Shown here piece after piece: positions 52,671 to 58,861 of a DNA stretch of 58,861 bases. Below the pieces are notes generated by a model that was not told the origin of the DNA, did not search any database, and worked only from the letters and a program-made list of their open reading frames with translations. This DNA comes from Geminicoccaceae bacterium (GTDB lineage: Bacteria > Pseudomonadota > Alphaproteobacteria > Geminicoccales > Geminicoccaceae): contig JACKIN010000005.1 of assembly GCA_020638495.1 (NCBI GenBank), forward strand, positions 240,001-298,861, read 5' to 3'. How positions within the stretch are numbered: the stretch's first letter is position 1; every line of letters starts with the position of its first letter. A program made the position numbers and the translations under genes.

Positions 52671-53498
52671 ATGCGCCTGCAGCGCATCTTGACCTTGCTG
52701 CCGGCCTACGTGGTGGCACTCGCCGCCATGGCCGTCACCCTCTTTCCGATCGCCTGGATCCTATCGATTTCGCTCAAGACCAAGCGTGACGCCTTCGCCA
52801 TCCCACCCGTCTGGACGTTCGCCCCGGTCTGGCGCAACTACTTGGCCTTGTGGGACAACGACGCCTTCCGCGGCGCCGTTTTCAACAGCTGCGTCGTGAC
52901 CGTCTTGGGCGTCGTCCTGGCGACCCTGATCGCGGTGCCGGCAGCCTATGCCCTCAACCGCCTCAGGCTGCGGGGCAAGCGGTTGATCGCGGCTTGGCTG
53001 CTGCTCGCCTACATGCTGCCCGAGTTCCTCTTCATCATTCCGATATACGTGCTCTACCAGGCGATCGGCCTCTACGACACACATCTCGGCCTCGCCCTGA
53101 TCTATCAGGTGCACGTCCTGCCCTTTGCAATCTGGATGCTGCGCAGCTTTTTCGCTGAAGTGCCGGTCGAGCTCGAGGAGGCGGCGCGGATCGACGGCTG
53201 CGGCCATTTGGCCGTGCTGATACGGGTCTACCTGCCGATGACACTGCCGGGGCTGGCGGCGACAGCAATCCTGAACGCCATCTGGATCTGGAACGAGCTG
53301 GCGATAGCACTCGGCCTGACCTTCAAGAACGCGCAGACGATCACCGTCGCTGTCACCTCGTTTCGGGGCTATGCCTCGATCGACTGGGGACCCATGACCG
53401 CGGCCTCGATCGTCGCAATCCTGCCGATGATCCTCTTCGCTCTCGTGGCGCAACGCTGGATCGTCAAGGGGCTCACCTTGGGAGCTGTCAAGGGGTGA
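52671..53498 (+). CDS. ABC importer permease 2 (MalG-like)
   Basis: 275 residues. The N-terminal helix is followed by the periplasmic part KTKRDAFAIPPVWTFAPVWRNY and the EAA loop LEEAARIDGCGHLAVLIRVYLPMTLPG; the C-terminus AQRWIVKGLTLGAVKG is MalG-typical. It starts 4 bp after the first permease gene. No ATPase gene follows; the next gene is a dehydrogenase, so the importer needs an ATPase from elsewhere, perhaps the MalK-type one at 37250-38344. Confidence 0.92.
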   Translation: MRLQRILTLLPAYVVALAAMAVTLFPIAWILSISLKTKRDAFAIPPVWTFAPVWRNYLALWDNDAFRGAVFNSCVVTVLGVVLATLIAVPAAYALNRLRLRGKRLIAAWLLLAYMLPEFLFIIPIYVLYQAIGLYDTHLGLALIYQVHVLPFAIWMLRSFFAEVPVELEEAARIDGCGHLAVLIRVYLPMTLPGLAATAILNAIWIWNELAIALGLTFKNAQTITVAVTSFRGYASIDWGPMTAASIVAILPMILFALVAQRWIVKGLTLGAVKG

Positions 53499-53560
53499 GG
53501 GGCCTTGCCGCGCGCCGGCCGGTGCGTAACATGGCCGCCAGCAACTGAAGGGGGGACGTC

Positions 53561-54658
53561 ATGGCGGAGCCGGTACGGGTGCTCGTTGTCGGTGTCGGCA
53601 ACATGGGGGCGAGCCACGCCAAGGCCTATCATCGCAATCCCGGCTTCGAGCTGGTCGGCCTCGTCAGCCGCTCGATGGGCCCGTCGACCAAATTGCCAGA
53701 CGAGATCGCCGGCTACCCGCGCTTCAACGACTTCGCGACGGCGCTGCGCGAGACCAGGCCGCATGCCGTCTCGATCAATACCTACCCCGACACCCATGCC
53801 GACCTCGCCATCCGCGCCATGGATGCCGGCTGCCATGTCTTCATGGAGAAGCCGATCGCCACCACCAACGCCGACGCCGAGCGCGTCGTCGCCAGGGCGA
53901 AGGAGAAGAACCGCAAGCTGGTGCTGGGCTACATCCTGCGCGTGCACCCGGCCTGGACGAAGTTCGTCGAGCTGGCGCAGGGGCTCGGCAAGCCGCTCGT
54001 CATGCGCATGAACCTCAACCAGCAGTCGTCGGGACCGGCCTGGAACTGGCACAAGGCCTTGATGGAGAGCCTGACCCCGATCGTCGATTGCGGCGTCCAC
54101 TATGTCGACGTGATGTGCCAGATGACCCGCGCCAGGCCGGTGCGCGTCCACGGCATCGGGGCCAAGCTCAGCGCCGAGACGAAAGTGCAGAACTACGGCC
54201 ACCTGCATGTCACCTTCGACGACGGCTCGGTCGGCTGGTACGAGGCCGGCTGGGGACCGATGATGTCCGAGGTCGCCTATTTCGTGAAGGACGTCTGGGG
54301 CCCGAAGGGCGCCGCCTCGATTGCCTACAAGCCGCAGGAGGGGCAGAGCGAGGCCAGGGCCGACAAGGTCTCCGATTCGGCCGACATCGACCAGCACACC
54401 AAGACCAACGCGATCAAGCTGCACCATAGTGAGATCGACGCCGACAATAACTTCAAGCGTCCGGACGAGTGGATCTCGACCGAGGACGAGCCCGACCACC
54501 AGGAGCTCTGCGAGCGCGAGCAGGCGCTGTTCCTGGACGCCATCCTGAACGACACCGACCTCACCGACAGCATGGCCGATGCGGTGAACTCGCTCCGCAT
54601 CGTCCTCGCCGCCCAGCAGAGCATCGACGAGGAGCGGGCGATAACGCTCCAGGGGTGA
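53561..54658 (+). CDS. Gfo/Idh/MocA family oxidoreductase
   Basis: 365 residues. The NAD(P) motif is VVGVGNMGASHAKAYH near the start, the catalytic-lysine segment MEKPIATTNADAE, and the C-terminal domain has VDCGVHYVDVMCQMTRARP. A GGGGGGA ribosome site precedes the ATG. It lies 62 bp after the permease and 7 bp before the small amidohydrolase subunit gene, so it is co-transcribed with them. A sugar- or cyclitol-like moiety in the pathway substrate is implied. It is not a recent duplicate of the other Gfo/Idh gene (36191-37210), with which it shares only family motifs. Confidence 0.92.
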   Translation: MAEPVRVLVVGVGNMGASHAKAYHRNPGFELVGLVSRSMGPSTKLPDEIAGYPRFNDFATALRETRPHAVSINTYPDTHADLAIRAMDAGCHVFMEKPIATTNADAERVVARAKEKNRKLVLGYILRVHPAWTKFVELAQGLGKPLVMRMNLNQQSSGPAWNWHKALMESLTPIVDCGVHYVDVMCQMTRARPVRVHGIGAKLSAETKVQNYGHLHVTFDDGSVGWYEAGWGPMMSEVAYFVKDVWGPKGAASIAYKPQEGQSEARADKVSDSADIDQHTKTNAIKLHHSEIDADNNFKRPDEWISTEDEPDHQELCEREQALFLDAILNDTDLTDSMADAVNSLRIVLAAQQSIDEERAITLQG

Positions 54659-54665
54659 GAGAAAC

Positions 54666-54965
54666 ATGCGCTACCAGATCCAGCCCGAGGACCGGATGCT
54701 CGTCGACGAGTTCCGGCAGAACCCCTACGGCCGCCACAGCCCCGGCCTGCTGCGCGTCCTCAATCGCATGCGCGGCGCGCCGCTCGACGGCAAGTACGTC
54801 CTGGTCTGCACCAAGCCCTTCAAGGAATGGAAGCTCGCCATCCACGGTGACCGCAAACGGCCGATCGAGATCCTCCACGACCACGTCTTCAAGAGCCGGG
54901 AGGAGGCGGAATGGGCAGTCTTCAAGCTGCGCTGGAAGGCGCTCACCGGTGAGGAGCTGAACTGA
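54666..54965 (+). CDS. Dimethylformamidase small-subunit-like protein
   Basis: 99 residues, basic and soluble: YQIQPEDRMLVDEFRQNPYG, then HSPGLLRVLNRMRGAPLDGKYVLV and a C-terminal REEAEWAVFKLRWKALTGEEL. It directly precedes and overlaps by one base the large subunit gene. N,N-dimethylformamidase has this same arrangement, a small alpha subunit (about 130 residues) before a large beta subunit. The assignment rests mainly on this position and size, with weak sequence resemblance from memory. Confidence 0.65.
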   Translation: MRYQIQPEDRMLVDEFRQNPYGRHSPGLLRVLNRMRGAPLDGKYVLVCTKPFKEWKLAIHGDRKRPIEILHDHVFKSREEAEWAVFKLRWKALTGEELN

Positions 54966-57178
54966 TGCTGGAGCTGATCGGCTATGCCGATAAATTCAGC
55001 GTGGCCCCGGGCGAGGCGATCGAGTTCAAGGTCAGCGCCTTCAAGGGCCAGCGTTTCCGGGCCGAGATCGTCCGCCTGATCCACGGCGACGCCAACCCCG
55101 AGGGTCCCGGCTACAAGCACGCCCCCGTGCCATCGCCGATCGAGGGCGAGTACCAGGGCCGAAACCAGCCGATCCGCGCCGGCTCCTTCGGCGTCGTCCC
55201 GCATCACCCCGCCTTCGCCGCCCTCGAGAGCTTCACGCTCATGGCCATGGTCTGGCCGACCACGCCGGCCAAGGGCCGCCAGGCGATCCTGGCGCTCGGC
55301 GACGATCTGGCCCTGGCCATCGGCGACAAGGGCGGGCTCGTCGGCCAGATCGGCGCGACCACGCTCGAGAGCGAGGCCCCGCTCCACGAGCGCCACTGGT
55401 ACCTGGCGGCCCTGACCTTCGACGCCACGACCGGCACCGCCACCCTGATCCAGCGCCCACTTCTGGCCTATCCGGGCGGCGCCGACGCCGCCATGGCCAG
55501 CGCCTCGGCGACGAGACCCGACCTCGCCGGCGCCGATCTGCTGATCGCGGCCGAGGGCAGCCCCCGCCGAAGCCACCTGAACGGCAAGATCGACAGCCCG
55601 CGCCTCCTCGCCCGCGCCCTGCCGCCGGAGCGGCTCGAGGCCCTCCTCGTCCGCCCGCTGCCGGCCGATCTCCTCCCCGACCTGGCTTTCGCCTTCGACT
55701 TCGCCCAAGGCACCCGCACGACCCGCATCCACGACACGGGCCCGCACAAGCTCGAGGGCCAACTCGAGCACCTGCCGGCCAGGGCGATGAAGGGCTGGTG
55801 CTGGAGCGGCGAGGAGATGTGCTGGTGGCGCAAGCCCGAGCACTATGGCGCCATCCATTTCCACGCCGACGACCTCTTCGACGCGGGCTGGGCCACCGAT
55901 TTCGCCTTCACCGTGCCGGACGACCTTCGTTCCGGCGTCTATGCGGCGCATGTCTGGTGCGGCGATGCCGAGGACGGCACGCAGGAGGACCTGATCCCCT
56001 TCTTCGTCCGCCCGAAGCGCGGCGACCGCGACCGGCCGAAGCTCGCCTTCCTCGCACCGACCGCCGCCTACATGGCCTATGCCAACGACCAGAATCACAT
56101 CAAGGGCGACGCGGCCGAGATGGTCATCGGCCGGCTCGTCACCTACCAGCCGTCCGACATCTTCCTTTACGACCACCCCGAGCTCGGCCTCTCGCTCTAC
56201 GACCGCCACGCCGACGGCAGCGGCGTGTGCTACTCCTCGCGCCACCGCCCGATCCTCAACATGCGGCCCAAATACAGCTCGTGGCTGGGTGCGACGGGCT
56301 CCGGCCTCTGGCAGTTCAACGCCGACCTGCACATCACCGACTGGCTCGAGAGCCACATGGCGGTCGAGTTCGACGTCATCACCGACGAGGACCTGCATGC
56401 GGAGGGCCTCGCGCTCCTCGAGCCCTACGACGTGGTGATCACCGGGACCCACCCCGAATACCACTCGACCCACATGTGGGACGCGATGCGCGCCTGGATC
56501 GATCGGGGCGGCCGGCTCATGTACGTTGCCGCCAATGGCTGGTACTGGCGCATCGCCTTCCACGACGAGCTCGACGGCGTGATCGAGGTGCGCCGGGCGG
56601 AGGACGGCATCCGCACCTGGGAGGCCGATCCGGGCGAGTACCACCACAGCTTCACCGGCGAATATGGCGGGCTCTGGCGCCGGCAGGGCCGGCCGCCGCA
56701 GGCGCTGCTCGGCATCGGCTTCATGGCCCAGGGCTTCGACATCTGCTCGTACTACAGGCGGCAGCCGGACAGCCACGACCCGCGCGCCGCCTTCGTCTTC
56801 GAGGGCGTCGAGGACGACATCATCGGCGATTTCGGCCTGATCGGCGGCGGTGCTGCCGGGCTGGAGCTCGACGCCATCCGCCACGACCTCGGCACGCCGC
56901 CGCACACCCTGGTCCTCGCCAGCTCCGAGGCGCACAGCGACGTCATCATGCTGGTCAACGAGGAGTTCGGCGTCGTCCCGCCCAACCTCAAGGGCTCCGA
57001 GCACCCCAACGTGCGCGCCGACATGACCTTCTTCGACACCGCGGCCGGTGGCGCCGTCTTCGCCACCGGCTCGATCGCGTGGTGCGGCAGCCTCTCCTGG
57101 AACGGCTACGACAACAACGTCTCGAGGATCACGGGCAACGTGCTCAGACGGTTCCTCGATCCGACGCCGTTCAGTTGA
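54965..57178 (+). CDS. N,N-dimethylformamidase large-subunit-like amidohydrolase
   Basis: 737 residues, close to the 762 of dimethylformamidase beta. The N-terminal part is beta-rich and includes a lectin-like LMAMVWPTTPAKGRQAIL region. The C-terminal catalytic domain has VVITGTHPEYHSTHMWDAMRAWIDRGG. In the characterised enzyme a mononuclear iron is held by a tyrosine, His519 and Glu521; H496 and E498 of THPEY match the His-x-Glu pair, and Y412 or Y423 may supply the tyrosine. The family hydrolyses amides. Linkage to a sugar-type importer and Gfo/Idh enzyme suggests the natural substrate is not dimethylformamide but a larger, perhaps sugar-linked, amide. The 3' end overlaps the convergent amidase gene by 8 bp. 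Confidence 0.84.
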   Translation: MLELIGYADKFSVAPGEAIEFKVSAFKGQRFRAEIVRLIHGDANPEGPGYKHAPVPSPIEGEYQGRNQPIRAGSFGVVPHHPAFAALESFTLMAMVWPTTPAKGRQAILALGDDLALAIGDKGGLVGQIGATTLESEAPLHERHWYLAALTFDATTGTATLIQRPLLAYPGGADAAMASASATRPDLAGADLLIAAEGSPRRSHLNGKIDSPRLLARALPPERLEALLVRPLPADLLPDLAFAFDFAQGTRTTRIHDTGPHKLEGQLEHLPARAMKGWCWSGEEMCWWRKPEHYGAIHFHADDLFDAGWATDFAFTVPDDLRSGVYAAHVWCGDAEDGTQEDLIPFFVRPKRGDRDRPKLAFLAPTAAYMAYANDQNHIKGDAAEMVIGRLVTYQPSDIFLYDHPELGLSLYDRHADGSGVCYSSRHRPILNMRPKYSSWLGATGSGLWQFNADLHITDWLESHMAVEFDVITDEDLHAEGLALLEPYDVVITGTHPEYHSTHMWDAMRAWIDRGGRLMYVAANGWYWRIAFHDELDGVIEVRRAEDGIRTWEADPGEYHHSFTGEYGGLWRRQGRPPQALLGIGFMAQGFDICSYYRRQPDSHDPRAAFVFEGVEDDIIGDFGLIGGGAAGLELDAIRHDLGTPPHTLVLASSEAHSDVIMLVNEEFGVVPPNLKGSEHPNVRADMTFFDTAAGGAVFATGSIAWCGSLSWNGYDNNVSRITGNVLRRFLDPTPFS

Positions 57179-58664
57179 CCGTCAGCGAGCGGCCCTCCGG
57201 TATCCGGTAGCTGTCGAACCAGGGCCTGATCCGCTCGAACGCCGCGCTGGCGGCGAAGACGTCCGCGTCGGCGTGGCGCCGGCCGATGATCTGCAGGCCC
57301 ACCGGCAGGTTGCCCGGCGCCAGCCCGGCCGGGATCGAGGCCGCGGGATGGCCGCTGAAGTTGATGAAGTAGGTCATGCACCAGCCGATCAGCCGCTCGA
57401 CCGGCTCGCCGTTGATCTCGGCCGGGCCCAGCGTGTTGCCGTCGCTGCCGTTCTTGACCGGCAGGGCCGCCAAAGTCGGCGAGAGGATCAGGTCGTGGCT
57501 GTCGAGCACGCCCTGGATCGCGTCGTTGATCTCGGTGCGGACGATCTGGCTCTGCAGCTGCTCCGGCACCGTGGCCCGGTAGCTGTAGTCCAGCCAGCGC
57601 AGGAACTCGGGCGGGAAGTCGTCACGGTGGTCGCCCAGAAGATCGATGCCGGCCGCCTTGAACGTCTCGAAGGCGTTGACGCTGAGCGGCGTGATCAGCT
57701 TGCACCACAAGTCGGCTAGCTCGAGGTGATGGCGCTCGATGCCGAAATCCACCTCCTCGACGACCGCACCCGCGGCCTCGAAGGCGCGCAGCGCCTCCCG
57801 ACAGGTCTCGACGATCACGGGCTCGACCGGAAAGACGCCGAAATTCGGGGTCCAGGCGATGCGCATGCCCTGGATCGAGCGGCGGGTGGCGCCGAGGTAG
57901 TCGACCACGTCCGGCAACGAGAAGGGATCGCGGCTGTCGAACCCGGCGAGCGCCGTCATCGCCAAGGCCGCGTCCTCGACCGTGCGTGCCAGGGGGCCCT
58001 CGTGGATGAAGCAGCCGGCCGGGGTGAAGGCGTCAGGGCGCGAGTTGAGCGGCACCCGGCCGAAGCCGGCCTTGTAGCCGAAGATGCCGGACCAGGACGC
58101 CGGGATGCGGATCGACCCGCCACCGTCCGTGCCCTCGGCGACGGGCACCAGGCCATCGGCGACCGCGGCAGCGCTGCCGCCCGAGGAGCCGCCGGGGTTG
58201 CGGCTCGTGTCGAAGGGGTTGCCCGTCGGGCCGAAGAGATAATTGTCGCACACCCCGCGAAAGCCCATGATCGGGCTGTTGCACTTGCCGACCAGGATGG
58301 CGCCGGCCCGTTCCATCCGCTCGACATAGGGGCAGGTCAGGTCGGGCCGCCAGTCCTTCATCGCCCTGACCCCGCCGAGCGTCGTCGGCCAGCCCGGCTT
58401 GAAGTCGAAGAGGTCCTTCATCGCCGTCGGCACGCCGTGCAGCGGACCCAGGGCAGCGCCCGACATGACCGCCTGCTCGGCCTTCCTCGCCGCCGCCCGC
58501 GCCCCCTCGAAGTCGGTGAACACGAACGCGTTCAGGCTCGGGTTGCGCGCCTCGATCCGGGAGATGGTCGCCTCCATCACCTCGACTGGTGACACCTTGC
58601 GGGCACGAATCTGCGCCGCGATCGCACTCGCCGTGCTCCAGGCGAACTGGTCCACTGCCGACAT
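57171..58664 (-). CDS. Amidase (amidase-signature family)
   Basis: 497 residues. The Ser-cisSer-Lys triad is K83 (AMKDLFDF), S160 (NPGGSSGGSAAA) and S184 (GTDGGGSIRIPAS). The enzyme hydrolyses carboxamides to acid and ammonia or amine; it is not GatA, since no gatB or gatC is near and the C-terminal part differs. The ATG at 58664 follows AAAGGGA. It is convergent with, and overlaps by 8 bp, the dimethylformamidase-like gene, which hints at a joint role in amide breakdown, though from a separate promoter. No signal peptide is seen, so it is cytosolic. Confidence 0.93.
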   Translation of the reverse strand: MSAVDQFAWSTASAIAAQIRARKVSPVEVMEATISRIEARNPSLNAFVFTDFEGARAAARKAEQAVMSGAALGPLHGVPTAMKDLFDFKPGWPTTLGGVRAMKDWRPDLTCPYVERMERAGAILVGKCNSPIMGFRGVCDNYLFGPTGNPFDTSRNPGGSSGGSAAAVADGLVPVAEGTDGGGSIRIPASWSGIFGYKAGFGRVPLNSRPDAFTPAGCFIHEGPLARTVEDAALAMTALAGFDSRDPFSLPDVVDYLGATRRSIQGMRIAWTPNFGVFPVEPVIVETCREALRAFEAAGAVVEEVDFGIERHHLELADLWCKLITPLSVNAFETFKAAGIDLLGDHRDDFPPEFLRWLDYSYRATVPEQLQSQIVRTEINDAIQGVLDSHDLILSPTLAALPVKNGSDGNTLGPAEINGEPVERLIGWCMTYFINFSGHPAASIPAGLAPGNLPVGLQIIGRRHADADVFAASAAFERIRPWFDSYRIPEGRSLTVN

Positions 58665-58861
58665 GACTGGCGTCCCTTTCAAGTCGTGTTGATGTGCGGG
58701 GAAACTGCCGCAGGACGCATGTCCGTACAAGCCGGCGGTGACGTCAGCCTGCTGGTTTCGCCTGCGTCTGTTGTCTCCGCTGGGAACTCATGGCGGCAGG
58801 CGTCCGTTTTCGGCTGCTTGGCCGAGGCACACGCGGGTCGGCCTATGGTTGGTGCAACTGG
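58665..58861. other. Upstream region of the amidase gene, to the window end
   Basis: 197 bp with no gene I can support on either strand. It presumably holds the amidase promoter. No clear inverted repeat or RNA structure is seen. Confidence 0.6.

Noticed and set aside
57171..58664. GatA, the aspartyl/glutamyl-tRNA amidotransferase subunit
   Set aside because: gatC and gatB are absent and the C-terminal half differs; an amidase-signature catabolic enzyme fits better.

Overview
This is a 58.9-kb window of GC-rich DNA, most likely from an alphaproteobacterium. The evidence is the end of an rRNA operon with the order 23S-5S-tRNA-fMet, cysteine-poor L31 and L36 proteins, many periplasmic-binding-protein ABC importers, and Tat-type signal peptides. 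A Rhodospirillales/Geminicoccaceae-like lineage would fit, but that is inference.

Left part (1-6 kb): the 3' two thirds of a 23S rRNA, a 5S rRNA, an initiator tRNA and a hairpin terminator. An AraC-type regulator and an SLC13-type sodium/anion symporter with two RCK_C domains follow on the minus strand.

Anaerobic energy block (6.2-19.2 kb, plus strand, 11 closely packed genes): phosphotransacetylase, pyruvate formate-lyase, its radical SAM activase and L-serine ammonia-lyase. These run directly into a V/A-type ATPase in the order B-D-I-K-E-DUF2764-A. Read together, serine or pyruvate would be split to formate and acetyl-CoA, then acetyl phosphate, while the rotary ATPase exchanges ATP for an ion gradient. 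The divergent symporter could use that gradient.

Phosphoryl-transfer block (19.2-23.5 kb, minus strand, overlapping genes): PTS Enzyme I, HPr and a DhaM-type EIIA, but no DhaK or DhaL. They are co-transcribed with a PEP-hydrolase-like TIM-barrel protein and a UPF0261 protein, the two halves that make up the plant Tm-1 protein. An atypical histidine phosphatase lies just upstream. Next come an SMR exporter, an RND pump with its adaptor, glycerate 2-kinase, rpmJ-rpmE and an MsbA-like ABC exporter.

Repeat-rich spacer (33.56-34.08 kb), upstream of a D-cysteine-desulfhydrase-like gene: five 19-bp palindromes spaced 31-32 bp apart (three helical turns), then a tandem array of 21-bp units.

Catabolic and transport part (34-58.7 kb): first a sugar/polyol operon with a binding protein, a single-chain fused permease, a MalK-type ATPase, a Gfo/Idh dehydrogenase and a GMC flavoenzyme with its subunit 3. 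Divergent from it are an amidohydrolase, a D-threonine-aldolase-like enzyme and a cupin-XRE regulator. A NitT/TauT-type importer follows, then an iron-ADH gene cut by an IS1380-family element with a CTAG target duplication. Last is a cluster with an importer lacking an ATPase, a Gfo/Idh dehydrogenase, a dimethylformamidase-like small and large subunit pair, and a convergent amidase.

Indels at normally invariant positions occur in the 23S 3' domain and 5S, and frameshifts occur in the IS transposase. Both are multicopy repeats, while every single-copy gene reads cleanly. This means either real decay or consensus error confined to repeats.
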